Source of the DNA: Pseudonocardia sp. DSM 110487
GTDB lineage: Bacteria; Actinomycetota; Actinomycetes; Mycobacteriales; Pseudonocardiaceae
Direction of reading: 5' to 3'
DNA length: 64,000 bases
Assembly: GCF_019468565.1 (NCBI RefSeq)
Contig: NZ_CP080521.1
Span: forward strand, 5,828,001 to 5,892,000
Positions 17,381 through 25,746 of this stretch are shown here, piece after piece. The notes below the pieces were generated by a model. The model was not told the DNA's origin, did not search any database, and saw only the letters and a list, made by a program, of their open reading frames with translations. Positions within the stretch are counted from its first letter, which is position 1, and the number at the start of each line of letters is the position of its first letter. A program made the position numbers and the translations under genes.

Positions 17381-18321
17381 GCGGCCAGGACGGGTGTCGG
17401 CAAGGTGGCCGTGCTGACCTCTCGGCGGGGCTCGACGGGCTGGAGACCGAGCGGGCCGATCCGCGGTACGCCGCGATCGATCGCGCCTCCGTCGCGGAGC
17501 TGGCCACGCTCATGAACGATGCTGACGCCACCGTGCCCGCCGCCGTACGCGCCGCGCTGCCGCGGATCGTGCCGGCCATCGAGGCGGTGGCCGACCGGAT
17601 GCGCGATGGCGGGCGGCTGCTCTACGTCGGCGCGGGGACGCCCGGTCGCCTCGGCGTGCTCGACGCCTCGGAGTGCCCGCCGACGTTCAGCACGCCGCCC
17701 GACCTGGTCCGCGGCCTGATCGCGGGAGGAGAGCCTGCGATGTTCGCCGCGCAGGAGGGCGTGGAGGACGACGCGGACGCCGGGCGCGCCGTGATCGCCT
17801 CGGAAGAGGTGGGACCGGCCGACGCGGTCGTCGGGATCACCGCGAGCGGCCGCACGCCCTACGTGCTGGCCGCCATCGCCGAGGCCCGCATGCGCGGCGC
17901 GCTCACCGTCGGGGTCTCGTGCAACGCGGGCACCGCGCTCTCCGCCGCCGCTGAGCACGGCATCGAGGTGCTCGTCGGTCCAGAGGTGGTGGCCGGCTCC
18001 ACCCGGCTCAAGGCGGGCACCGCGCAGAAGCTGGTGCTCAACATGTTCTCGACGATCGTGATGGTGCGGCTGGGCAAGACCTACGGCAACCTCATGGTCG
18101 ACCTCGGCGCCACCAACGCGAAGCTGCGCGAGCGGGCGATCCGGATGGTCCGCACCGTCACCGGCGTCTCCCGCGAGCGCGCCGAGGAGGCCCTCGAGGC
18201 GTCGGGGATGCGGGTGAAGCTCGCGATCCTCCGGCTCGAACGCGGCCTCGAGACGGCCGAGGCGACCGCCCGTCTCGCGGCCGCGGATGGCCGGCTGCGG
18301 GACGTCCTGGAGCGGCCGTGA
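17377..18321 (+). CDS. murQ: N-acetylmuramic acid 6-phosphate etherase MurQ
   Basis: MurQ cleaves the lactyl ether of MurNAc-6-phosphate to give GlcNAc-6-phosphate and D-lactate in the cytoplasm. The 314-residue protein has the family core almost intact: GAGTPGRLGVLDASECPPTF (near residue 88), the SIS sugar-phosphate loop GITASGRTPYV, and VVAGSTRLKAGTAQKL followed by GKTYGNLMVDL. The catalytic acid/base glutamates of the family lie in these blocks. It uses the product of the next gene, anmK. The N-terminus has about 15 extra residues before the conserved ETERADPRYAAID motif; ATG 17377 is favoured because it overlaps the previous stop codon. Confidence 0.95.
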   Translation: MSGQDGCRQGGRADLSAGLDGLETERADPRYAAIDRASVAELATLMNDADATVPAAVRAALPRIVPAIEAVADRMRDGGRLLYVGAGTPGRLGVLDASECPPTFSTPPDLVRGLIAGGEPAMFAAQEGVEDDADAGRAVIASEEVGPADAVVGITASGRTPYVLAAIAEARMRGALTVGVSCNAGTALSAAAEHGIEVLVGPEVVAGSTRLKAGTAQKLVLNMFSTIVMVRLGKTYGNLMVDLGATNAKLRERAIRMVRTVTGVSRERAEEALEASGMRVKLAILRLERGLETAEATARLAAADGRLRDVLERP

Positions 18322-19475
18322 AGGTCCTCGGGCTGATCTCCGGCACCTCGCACGACGGGATCGACGCGGCCGTCGTCGACTTCGCGCTCGACGGGGACGT
18401 GCTTCTCGGGCAGGTCACGGCCGCGACCAGCACCCCGTACGACCCCGCGCTGCGGGCCCGCCTCCGCGCCGCACTGCCCCCGGCCACCACGACGCTCGCC
18501 GAGGTGTGCGCGCTCGACACCCTGATCGGGCAGGCCTTCGCCGACGCTGCGGCTGCCGCGCCGCGCGTGGACGCGGTCTGCTCACACGGCCAGACCGTGT
18601 ACCACTGGGTCGAGGGCGCCCGAGCGCTCGGCACGCTGCAGATCGGGCAGCCCGCCTGGATCGCCGAGCGGGCCGGCGTGCCGGTCGTGGCAGACGTCCG
18701 GATCCGCGACATCACCGCAGGCGGGCAGGGCGCCCCGCTCGTCTCGTACCTCGACACCCTGCTGCTCGCCGGGCTGCCCGGCCGGCCCGCCGCCCTCAAC
18801 CTGGGCGGGATCGCCAACATCACCGTGCCCGGCTCGCCACCCCTCGCGTGGGACACCGGCCCGGCCAACGCACTGATCGACGCGGCCGTGCTGCGCACCG
18901 GCGCCGACCCGGCCGGCTACGACGTCGACGGCGCGCTCGCCGCTCGTGGGCACGTCGACGAGGACCTCCTCGCCGACCTGCTCGCCGAGCCCTACTACCG
19001 GCTGCCGCCACCCAAGAGCACGGGCAAGGAGCTGTTCCACGAGGGCTACCTCGACACAGCCCTCACCCGCCCGATCGAACCCGCGGACCTGATCGCGACG
19101 CTCACCGCCCTCACCGCCCGTACGGTGGCAGATGCGGTGCGCGGCGCGGGCGTGGACACGCTCGTCGTCTCCGGCGGTGGCGCCGCCAACCCGACCCTGC
19201 TCGCCATGCTCGGCGCCGAGCTGCCCGGCGTCCGGTTCGTGCCGTCGGCCGACCTGGGTGCGCCGCGGGACGCGAAGGAGGCGATCGCGTTCGCGCTGAT
19301 CGGCTGGCTGACCCTGCACGGCCTGCCTGCCACCTTGCCGAGCTGCACCGGCGCGAGCGGCGAGCGCGTCCTCGGCACGATCACGCCGGGCGCGGGCCCG
19401 CTGCGACTGCCCGAGCCCGCAGCCGTGCCGAAAGCGCTGCGCCTGACGGTGCGGGTCGAGGCGAGGGCGCCGTGA
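18318..19475 (+). CDS. anmK: anhydro-N-acetylmuramic acid kinase AnmK
   Basis: AnmK opens the 1,6-anhydro ring of anhydroMurNAc and phosphorylates it to MurNAc-6-phosphate, the substrate of MurQ. The 385-residue protein has the family start GLISGTSHDGIDAA, VCSHGQTVYHW, the ADVRIRDITAGGQGAPLVSYLD block, NLGGIANITV and WDTGPANALID, and the STGKELFHEGYLD and VVSGGGAANPTLL motifs of the ATPase fold. A GTG start overlaps the murQ stop (GTGA). Presence of anmK means the imported sugar is in the anhydro form, as released by lytic transglycosylases or Rpf-type muralytic enzymes. Confidence 0.95.
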   Translation: MKVLGLISGTSHDGIDAAVVDFALDGDVLLGQVTAATSTPYDPALRARLRAALPPATTTLAEVCALDTLIGQAFADAAAAAPRVDAVCSHGQTVYHWVEGARALGTLQIGQPAWIAERAGVPVVADVRIRDITAGGQGAPLVSYLDTLLLAGLPGRPAALNLGGIANITVPGSPPLAWDTGPANALIDAAVLRTGADPAGYDVDGALAARGHVDEDLLADLLAEPYYRLPPPKSTGKELFHEGYLDTALTRPIEPADLIATLTALTARTVADAVRGAGVDTLVVSGGGAANPTLLAMLGAELPGVRFVPSADLGAPRDAKEAIAFALIGWLTLHGLPATLPSCTGASGERVLGTITPGAGPLRLPEPAAVPKALRLTVRVEARAP

Positions 19476-20431
19476 GCGCGCCCGTGCTCCAGGTGCGGGA
19501 CCTCGCGGTGGGAACCCGCGCCGCCGAGATCGTGCACGGCGTCGACCTCGTGCTGCACCGCGGCGAGACCGTCGGGGTGGTCGGCGAGAGCGGCTCGGGC
19601 AAGTCGGTCACGATGCTCGCGCTGATGCGGCTGCTCGGCGACCCGCTCCGGATCACCCGCGGCAGCGTCCGGTTCGGCGGCCGCGACCTCGCGACACTCT
19701 CCGAACCGGAGATGAGGGCGCTGCGCGGGCGCGAGATCGCGATGGTCTACCAGGACCCGATGACCTCGCTGCACCCCCTGATCCGGGTGGGCGAACAGGT
19801 CGCCGAGGTGATGCTCGTGCACGGCGTGGACGCCCGCACCGCCCGGAAGCGCACCCTCGACCTCTTCTCCCGCGTCGGCATCCCGGACCCGGCCCGCACG
19901 GTGCGCGCCTACCCGCACGAGTTCTCCGGCGGCATGCGACAGCGGGTCGTCATCGCGATGGCACTGGCGCTGCGCCCCACCCTGCTCATCGCCGACGAGC
20001 CGACCACCGCCCTCGACGTCACCATCCAGCAGCAGATACTGGGGCTCGTCGCCGAGCTGCAGCGCGAGCTGGGTATGACCACGATCTGGGTGACCCACGA
20101 CCTGGGCGTGGTCGCCCGGCTCGTGGAGCGGGTGGTCGTGATGTACGGCGGGCACGTCGTCGAGGACGCTCCGGTGCGCGAGATCTTCACTGCCCCGCGG
20201 CACCCGTACACCGCGCGGCTGCTCGCGTCGCTGCCCAACCCCGCCGACGACGACCGTCCGCCACTCGCGCAGATCCCCGGCCGGCCGCCGCTGCCCTCCG
20301 AGCCGGTCGAGGGATGCCCGTTCCGCCCGCGCTGCCCGCAGGCTCGCGACGTCTGCGCGGAACGCCCGCCGCTGCTGGACCGCGGCCCCGGCCGGGCCGC
20401 CTGCTGGGTGCCGGTGGAGATATGGACCTGA
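19472..20431 (+). CDS. ABC transporter ATPase, DppD/OppD type
   Basis: A 319-residue ATP-binding subunit. Motifs in order are Walker A GESGSGKS (about residues 39-46), Q-loop VYQDPMTSLHP, signature FSGGMRQR, Walker B LLIADEPTTALD and the switch His in THDLG. The C-terminal oligopeptide-transporter extension has the cysteine cluster CPFRPRCPQARDVC. It energises the two permeases encoded upstream. The GTG start overlaps the anmK stop by four bases. Confidence 0.92.
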   Translation: MSAPVLQVRDLAVGTRAAEIVHGVDLVLHRGETVGVVGESGSGKSVTMLALMRLLGDPLRITRGSVRFGGRDLATLSEPEMRALRGREIAMVYQDPMTSLHPLIRVGEQVAEVMLVHGVDARTARKRTLDLFSRVGIPDPARTVRAYPHEFSGGMRQRVVIAMALALRPTLLIADEPTTALDVTIQQQILGLVAELQRELGMTTIWVTHDLGVVARLVERVVVMYGGHVVEDAPVREIFTAPRHPYTARLLASLPNPADDDRPPLAQIPGRPPLPSEPVEGCPFRPRCPQARDVCAERPPLLDRGPGRAACWVPVEIWT

Positions 20432-21366
20432 TGCTGGAGGCCCACGACCTCGAGAAGAAGTATCCCGTTCGCGGCACGGACCAGGTCGTGCACGCGCTGA
20501 ACGGGGTGTCGCTCGCGGTCGGGCCCGGCGAGACGCTCGGCGTCGTCGGCGAGTCCGGCTGTGGCAAGTCGACCCTGGCCCGGGTGCTGGTGCGGCTGGA
20601 CGACCCGACGCGGGGCCGGGTCGTGCTGGACGGCGTGGACCTCACGGCGCTGCGCGGCAGGCGGCTGCGGGCGCACCGCAGGCACGTCCAGATGGTGTTC
20701 CAGGACCCGTTCTCCTCCCTCGATCCACGCCAGCCGGTCGGCGCTGCCCTCGACGAGGTGCTCACCGTGCACGGGCTGCGCAGGCCGGGCCGCGTCGAGG
20801 AGCTCCTCGACCTCGTCGGGCTCCCTGCCGAGTTCACGGCGCGGCTGCCGCACGAGATGTCGGGCGGGCAACGCCAGCGCGTCGGGATCGCCCGCGCGCT
20901 CGCACCGGAGCCGCGGGTGCTGCTGCTCGACGAGCCGGTGTCCGCGCTCGACGTCTCGGTGCGGGCCGAGGTGATGAACCTGCTCGCGCACCTGCGCGCC
21001 GAGCTGGGACTGGCGCTCGTGTTCATCAGCCACGACATGGCGATGGTGCGCCAGATCAGCGATCGTGTCGCCGTCATGTACTTCGGGCGGATCGTCGAGG
21101 AGGGCGGCTGGCGGGAGGTCCTCGCGGATCCGCTGCATCCCTACACGGCGGGCCTGCGCGCCGCCGTGCCCGTGCCGGACCCGACGATCACCCAGCCGCT
21201 CACCCCGACCGTGGTCGGCGAGGTGCCCGACCCGGTCCAGCCGCCTACCGGGTGCCCGTTCCATCCCCGCTGCCCACACGCGGAGGACATCTGCAGGGCC
21301 GAGCTGCCGCGGCTCGTCGAGATCCGACCGGGCCACCGGGCGGCCTGCCACGTGGCGGCCCGGTGA
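20431..21366 (+). CDS. ABC transporter ATPase, DppF/OppF type
   Basis: A 311-residue ATP-binding subunit with Walker A GESGCGKST, Q-loop VFQDPFSSLDP, signature MSGGQRQR, Walker B LLLLDEPVSALD, SHDMA switch His and a C-terminal CPFHPRCPHAEDIC cluster. It is the partner of the DppD-type ATPase. ATG 20431 makes a TGATG junction with the previous stop and has GGAG about 11 bases upstream; ATG 20422, three codons earlier, is the alternative but has its GGAG too close. Confidence 0.92.
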   Translation: MLEAHDLEKKYPVRGTDQVVHALNGVSLAVGPGETLGVVGESGCGKSTLARVLVRLDDPTRGRVVLDGVDLTALRGRRLRAHRRHVQMVFQDPFSSLDPRQPVGAALDEVLTVHGLRRPGRVEELLDLVGLPAEFTARLPHEMSGGQRQRVGIARALAPEPRVLLLDEPVSALDVSVRAEVMNLLAHLRAELGLALVFISHDMAMVRQISDRVAVMYFGRIVEEGGWREVLADPLHPYTAGLRAAVPVPDPTITQPLTPTVVGEVPDPVQPPTGCPFHPRCPHAEDICRAELPRLVEIRPGHRAACHVAAR

Positions 21367-22436
21367 CCCTCCAGGAGGTCGTGAACGCGCTCGTGGCGCC
21401 GGACGGGGCGCCGCCCGGCGCCTGCCTCGCCGTGCGCGCGCCCGGCATCGACGCACTCGCGGTGGCCGGCCACCGGCAGGTGCTCGGAGTCGACGACCCG
21501 TTGCCGATGACCGCGGCGACCAGCCACGATCTCGCGTCGGTCACCAAGGCGTTCACGACGACCGCGCTCGCCGCCCTCGACATCGACCTGACCGCCCCGG
21601 TGCGCCGTTACCTGCCGGACGCTCCCCCGGTCACGGTGGACGACCTGCTGTTGCACCGCGGCGGGCTCTGGGAGTGGTGGCCGACCTACTGCGACGCCGC
21701 CGGGCCGGACGAAGGCGCCCGGCTCGTGCGGGCGCTGCCACTGCGCTACGCACCGGGCGCCGGGCGGCACTACTCGGATCTCGGGTTCATGCTCCTCGGG
21801 CAGGTGGTCGCGACCGCGGCCGGCGCCCCGCTGCCGGATGCCCTCCGGGAGCTGGTGCTCGATCCCGCCGGGCTGACGCAGACCGCTTTCGGGACGCCGG
21901 TGGGACCGGAGGCCGCCGCGACCGGTGCCGGCGATGCCATCGAGCGGCGGATGCTCGACACCGGCGAGCCCTACCCCGTGCCCCGTTCCGCCGCCGACTT
22001 CGCCGGCTGGCGCCGGACCGTGATCGTCGCCGAGGTATCGGACGGCAACGCCTTCCACACCTTTCGTGGCGTGTCCGGGCACGCTGGGCTGTTCTCGACC
22101 GTCGAGGACCTGCTGCGGCTCGGCGCCACCCTGTGCGCATCCGCCGCCGGGGACGGACCGTGGCACGCCCTCGGCACCTACCTGTCGACCGGGCCGGACG
22201 CCGGCCAGTCGCGCGGCTTCCGCTCGTGGACCACCGCCGTGCGCGGCTGCACGGCGACCGCATACGGGCATCCCGGCTTCACCGGCGTCACCCTCGCCGT
22301 ACTACCGGAGCACCGGGCGAGCGTCGTGCTCGCCGCCAACCGCCTCCAGGTGCACGGCGACCCGGTGCCGAACGAGGAGATGTGGTTACCCGTCCTGCAC
22401 ACCGCACACCTCTTGCTCCACTACCGCGGCGACTGA
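21363..22436 (+). CDS. serine hydrolase of the beta-lactamase/penicillin-binding fold, last gene of the muropeptide operon
   Basis: A 357-residue class-C-like serine hydrolase. The active-site motifs are SVTK (S59-K62), YSD (near 137, in place of YAN/YSN) and HPG (near 302, in place of KTG). No signal peptide is visible, so it appears cytoplasmic, which is unusual for a cell-wall PBP and points to hydrolysis of an imported peptide or ester. Bacillus murQ-type operons also carry a serine hydrolase of this fold (YbbE), which supports a role in muropeptide processing. GTG 21363 overlaps the dppF-like stop. Its 3' end overlaps the convergent MFS gene by 16 bases. Confidence 0.87.
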   Translation: MTLQEVVNALVAPDGAPPGACLAVRAPGIDALAVAGHRQVLGVDDPLPMTAATSHDLASVTKAFTTTALAALDIDLTAPVRRYLPDAPPVTVDDLLLHRGGLWEWWPTYCDAAGPDEGARLVRALPLRYAPGAGRHYSDLGFMLLGQVVATAAGAPLPDALRELVLDPAGLTQTAFGTPVGPEAAATGAGDAIERRMLDTGEPYPVPRSAADFAGWRRTVIVAEVSDGNAFHTFRGVSGHAGLFSTVEDLLRLGATLCASAAGDGPWHALGTYLSTGPDAGQSRGFRSWTTAVRGCTATAYGHPGFTGVTLAVLPEHRASVVLAANRLQVHGDPVPNEEMWLPVLHTAHLLLHYRGD

Positions 22437-23932
22437 TCGCCATGTTCACGTCCGGAGCCGGTGAACGTCGGGTCACGCGCTGACGAGCGCGGAATCGCCC
22501 TGGCCGCGACCACCGCCAGTATCGCCGCGGCCGCCGCCACGAGGAACGCGATGGTGAACCCGCCTTCGGTGGGCAAGCCTGCCGCCGGGGTGATGATCGC
22601 GGCGGCGACCTGCGCGCCTGCCGCTCCCCCCACGGTCCGCAGGATCGTGTTGATGCCGGTCGCCGCGCCGGTCTCGTCGGGGCGCACCGCGCCGACGATG
22701 AGGGTGCCGAGCGCGGCGAACGCGAGCCCGTACGCCAGGCCGAGCACAGCGCCGGCCGCGGCTACCTCCCACACGGCGTCATGGGCGAGGGCCAGCGCCA
22801 CGAGCGCGGCCGCGGCCAGCAGCGCGCCGACCTGGAACGTGGCGCGCCCTCCCATGCGCGCCGTGAGCCGCGCGCCGAGCGGCGCCGCGATCACCATGAT
22901 CACCGCCATCGGGGCGATCAGCAGGCCGATGCCGGCGGCGGTGGCGCCGAGGCCGTAGCCCGCGGCGGGCGGTACCTGCGCGAGCTGCGGAATGAGGGTG
23001 ACCGCTGCGAACATCCCGACGCTGACGACGAGCGTGGCCAGGTTGGTCGCCGCGATCGGCCGGCGGCGCAGCAGCCGCAGGTCGACGACGGGGGCCGCGA
23101 CCCGCAGCTCCACCAGCACGAACGCCACCGCGGCCCCGATCGCGACGGCGGCGGTGGCGAGCGTCGCCGCCGAGTCCCATTCCCAGGTCCGGCCCTGGCT
23201 CACGACGAGCAGCACGGCGACGAGGACCACGGACAGCAGCAGCGCGCCCCCGACGTCGAGCGTCGCGGCAGGCGCCCGCTCCTCCGGCTCGCCCACCACG
23301 GCCGCCCCGGCCAGCGCGACGAGACCGAGCGCCGCGCAGAGCCAGAACAGCACCGGGGTGCCGAGCACGCCGGCGAGCGGTCCGGCGAGCACCATGCCGA
23401 GCGCACCGCCGACGCCGAACATCGCGCTCAGCCCGGCGACGACCCCGGTCAGGCTGCTCGCCGGGACGGTACGGCGGGCCAGCCCGAAGGCGACGGGGAA
23501 CACCCCGGCGGACAAGCCCTGGACCACGCGTCCGAGCAGGAGACCCGCGAACGATCCTGTGTGGTCGGCGACTGCGGCCAGCACGCTGCCCGCCACGAGC
23601 ACCCCGAGGCTCACGAGCATGACGCGGCGATGGCCGTGGACGTTGCCGAGGCGCCCTGCCACCGGCGTCGCCACCGCGGCAGCGAGCATGAAGCCGGTCA
23701 GCAGCCACGTCACGGCGGCCGCCGAGACCCCCAGCTGCCGGCCGAAGACCGGGAGCACCGCCAGAACGACGGTCTGGGCCGTCGCCACGCCCAGCGCAGC
23801 GACGAAGAGGGCGGCGGTGAGCACGGCGGGCGTGGCCACGCGGGTCGCCATCTGGTTCGGGTTCCTCTCGGGGCCGGCGAACCGGCGGGCGATGGCGACG
23901 CCGGCGGCCGTGAGGGCGGCCAGGACCCACAT
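22421..23932 (-). CDS. MFS multidrug-type exporter
   Basis: A 503-residue major facilitator protein with many predicted membrane helices. Motif A appears as GRLGNVHGHRRVM after helix 2, and the drug-exporter motif GPLAGVLG and the LGRVVQGLSAGVFPVAFGL helix are present, which fits the DHA2-like drug:proton antiporters. The first residues (MWVLAALTAAGVAIARRF) form an extra hydrophobic segment ahead of the usual start at Met 28. I keep them because ATG 23932 shares its A with the stop of the upstream small gene (TGATG). The substrate is unknown. The divergent TetR gene is the likely regulator. Confidence 0.88.
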   Translation of the reverse strand: MWVLAALTAAGVAIARRFAGPERNPNQMATRVATPAVLTAALFVAALGVATAQTVVLAVLPVFGRQLGVSAAAVTWLLTGFMLAAAVATPVAGRLGNVHGHRRVMLVSLGVLVAGSVLAAVADHTGSFAGLLLGRVVQGLSAGVFPVAFGLARRTVPASSLTGVVAGLSAMFGVGGALGMVLAGPLAGVLGTPVLFWLCAALGLVALAGAAVVGEPEERAPAATLDVGGALLLSVVLVAVLLVVSQGRTWEWDSAATLATAAVAIGAAVAFVLVELRVAAPVVDLRLLRRRPIAATNLATLVVSVGMFAAVTLIPQLAQVPPAAGYGLGATAAGIGLLIAPMAVIMVIAAPLGARLTARMGGRATFQVGALLAAAALVALALAHDAVWEVAAAGAVLGLAYGLAFAALGTLIVGAVRPDETGAATGINTILRTVGGAAGAQVAAAIITPAAGLPTEGGFTIAFLVAAAAAILAVVAARAIPRSSARDPTFTGSGREHGDQSPR

Positions 23933-24312
23933 CAGTCGCTCTCCAACCGGGCCAGTGCCCATGAGCGCGCCTGCCCTGGATCGTCCGTGGCGAATGTCGG
24001 GCAGCCCCACATCTTCGCCCCGGAGCGGAGCTGTTTGGCGTTGTTCCGCTGGCCCTCCTCCGACAACACGAAGGCCAGACCACGGCAGTGCTCGACCAGC
24101 CCCGGCCGAAGCCGTTTGAGCATCCGCACCCGTTCCGCCACCCCCGCGATGCGTCGGCCCCTCTTCGGCCCGTCGGCGGCTACCTCGGGCATCCGCACGA
24201 CGGCGGCGAACAACTCGCCTCGCCGCACCGCGGCCATGAGGGCCTCGAAGACGGCGGTCGGCGCCGCCTCCGGCGTGGCGTCGGAGACGTCCACATCGAC
24301 GATCCGGTCCAT
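23932..24312 (-). CDS. 126-aa hypothetical protein, coupled to the MFS exporter
   Basis: A small cytoplasmic protein I cannot name with certainty. It has a near-perfect ribosome site (AGGAGGTG on the minus strand) 5-6 bases before ATG 24312 and ends in TGATG, fused to the start of the MFS gene. The order of strand FAAVVRMPE, helix AERVRMLKRLRPGLVEHC, strand GLAFVLS and C-terminal helix DPGQARSWALARLE resembles small STAS/SpoIIAA-like proteins, but this is inference from pattern only. Strong translation signals and coupling suggest it acts with the exporter, perhaps as an accessory or sensor. Confidence 0.75.
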   Translation of the reverse strand: MDRIVDVDVSDATPEAAPTAVFEALMAAVRRGELFAAVVRMPEVAADGPKRGRRIAGVAERVRMLKRLRPGLVEHCRGLAFVLSEEGQRNNAKQLRSGAKMWGCPTFATDDPGQARSWALARLESD

Positions 24313-24356
24313 GCACTCACCTCCTGAAGTCAGGTGAGGCGACCCTAACACAGTTT

Positions 24357-24383
24357 GTGACCATTGGTCTCTAATGCGGTCAC
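24357..24383. promoter_or_regulatory. GTGACC-N15-GGTCAC operator between divergent TetR and exporter genes
   Basis: A perfect inverted repeat of six bases on each side (24357-24362 and 24378-24383) in the 84-bp gap between the small-gene start (24312) and the TetR start (24397). The symmetry and the divergent layout fit a TetR-dimer site controlling both directions. Confidence 0.5.
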
Positions 24384-24396
24384 TAGGATCCCCGCG

Positions 24397-24960
24397 GTGA
24401 CAGCGGCAGCGGGCAGACCGGGACGACCGGCGCGGCTGTCCCGCGAGCTGATCGTCGCGGCGGCGTTGCGAGGCGACCTGGCGAGCCTGACGATGCGGGA
24501 GCTCGCCGCCCGGCTCAACGTCTCCCACTCGGCGCTCTACCGCTGGGTGGCCGACCGCGACGAGCTGTTCGACCTGATCAGCGAGGTGATGGTCGAGCGC
24601 ATCCTGCCGACGTCGGAGCCGACGCCCGCGGACTGGCGGGACTGGCTCGCCCGGCTCGCGTGGGCGATGCACGACGAGTTCCTCGCGGTGCCCGGGTACG
24701 CCGCGCACGTCGCCGCGCCGCACCGGCACAACCCCCGCTCGTTCGGGCTGCTGCGCGACCAGGTGATCGCCGCGTTCCGGGCGGCAGGGGCCTCACCGGA
24801 GATGGCCGCGCAGAGCTGGTACGTCTTCGGCCTGGGGGTCGTCCAGTGGCTCGGGGCGCAGCAGGCGGGCCACGACCTCGGCCCGGTCACCCCGCGCTTC
24901 GACCTCTTCATCGACACCCTGCTGCGCGGCCTGCCCACACGAGAACCCGTGGAGCACTAG
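24397..24960 (+). CDS. TetR-family regulator, divergent from the MFS exporter
   Basis: A 187-residue TetR-family protein. The HTH (LIVAAALRGDLASLTMRELAARLNVSHSALYRWVADRDELFDLI) is typical of the TetR proteins with the long C-terminal sensor domain (TetR_C type). That domain is helical and contains the WYVFGLGVVQWLGAQ segment. GTG 24397 is chosen; a TTG at 24364 would put the operator inside the gene. It faces the small gene/MFS pair across a shared 84-bp promoter region with a GTGACC dyad, the layout of a drug-responsive repressor and its pump. Confidence 0.88.
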   Translation: MTAAAGRPGRPARLSRELIVAAALRGDLASLTMRELAARLNVSHSALYRWVADRDELFDLISEVMVERILPTSEPTPADWRDWLARLAWAMHDEFLAVPGYAAHVAAPHRHNPRSFGLLRDQVIAAFRAAGASPEMAAQSWYVFGLGVVQWLGAQQAGHDLGPVTPRFDLFIDTLLRGLPTREPVEH

Positions 24961-25052
24961 ACACCCTCGAGGGCCGTTCCGATGGGAAGCGTCAGCCGAT
25001 TCGGGGTGTGTGAGCACGCATCGACGGGTCCGGTCACACCGCTCGGCCTGAC

Positions 25053-25634
25053 TCATCGGGTGCTTGCCGTCCAGCCGTGCTCGATCACCACGAAGATCCG
25101 GTCGAGGGCGGCCTCCGGGTCCGGACGGCCGTGCGCGAGGTCGAGTGCCTCGATGGTCATCCGGGCCAGGGTCGCGCACGCGACGTCGTCCGCCGCGACC
25201 CCGATCTCCGCGGCGACGGCTGCCGCCAGGGCCTTCTCATGCCGGCGCCACATCCGCATCTCGTACTCGCGCAGGGCGGGCGCCGACCGGACCAGCGCGA
25301 GGAACTCGGCTAATCCAGGGTGCTCGACCGGGCCCAGGTACATGCGCCCGAGGCACGCCCGCAGCGCCTGCGGGATCGTCTGCTCAGGCGCCCGTTCCTG
25401 GACGCAGGCCACCAGCCCGGCCTCGTGGTCGGCCTCCCGGTCGAAGACCAGCGCCTCCTTGCTGCGGAAGTGGTTGAACAGGGTGGTGGTCGAGACGTCC
25501 GCGGCGTCGGCGATCTCCTTCACGCTCACCTGGTCGAACCCCCGCTCGAGGAACAGCCGCAGGGCGGCGTCGGCAAGCGCCTGGCGGGTGGCCGCCTTCT
25601 TGCGCTCGCGGCGACCGGCGGAGCTCTGCGTCAT
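25053..25634 (-). CDS. TetR-family regulator, divergent from the TetX-like monooxygenase
   Basis: A 193-residue TetR/AcrR repressor: basic N-terminus (RRERKKAATRQALADAALRLFLERGFDQVSVKEIADAADVSTTTLFNHFRSKEALVF) with a complete HTH, then a helical sensor domain. ATG 25634 is the only good start. It is separated by 110 bases from the flavin monooxygenase on the other strand, whose expression it probably controls. The gap contains AT-richer promoter-like sequence (TTGGTT at 25651, TTGTCT at 25672), but no unambiguous dyad for this regulator. Confidence 0.9.
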   Translation of the reverse strand: MTQSSAGRRERKKAATRQALADAALRLFLERGFDQVSVKEIADAADVSTTTLFNHFRSKEALVFDREADHEAGLVACVQERAPEQTIPQALRACLGRMYLGPVEHPGLAEFLALVRSAPALREYEMRMWRRHEKALAAAVAAEIGVAADDVACATLARMTIEALDLAHGRPDPEAALDRIFVVIEHGWTASTR

Positions 25635-25704
25635 GACGCCATCGTAGCTATTGGTTCAGTCACTTCAAAGTTTGTCTCAGTGCACATTTGAACTCGGTAA
25701 GCCT

Positions 25705-25728
25705 ATGGTGGTGCTCGACCCCCTCTAA
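25705..25728 (+). promoter_or_regulatory. possible 7-codon leader ORF overlapping the attenuator hairpin
   Basis: ATG GTG GTG CTC GAC CCC CTC TAA encodes MVVLDPL and ends 16 bases before the start of the TetX-like gene. Its first four codons are exactly the left arm of the hairpin that covers the main start codon. It has no good ribosome site of its own, so it would need leaderless or weak initiation. Confidence 0.35.
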
Positions 25729-25746
25729 TCGAAGGAGCACCACCAT
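25705..25746 (+). promoter_or_regulatory. hairpin masking the ribosome site and start codon of the TetX-like gene
   Basis: ATGGTGGTGCTC (25705-25716) and GAGCACCACCAT (25735-25746) are perfect 12-bp inverted repeats separated by 18 bases. The right arm holds the end of the AAGGAG ribosome site and the first two bases of the ATG at 25745. Once formed in mRNA, the stem would block initiation. The left arm coincides with the start of the short leader ORF. Confidence 0.6.

Noticed and set aside
23933..24316. A single 631-residue frame joining the small gene and the MFS exporter
   Set aside because: The first part is a different frame over the small gene; the MFS protein starts at 23932 in a TGATG overlap.
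25688..25744. Upstream in-frame GTG start for the TetX-like gene
   Set aside because: It would add 19 residues unlike the family N-terminus and place the ribosome site and hairpin inside the gene; ATG 25745 has a good AAGGAG.
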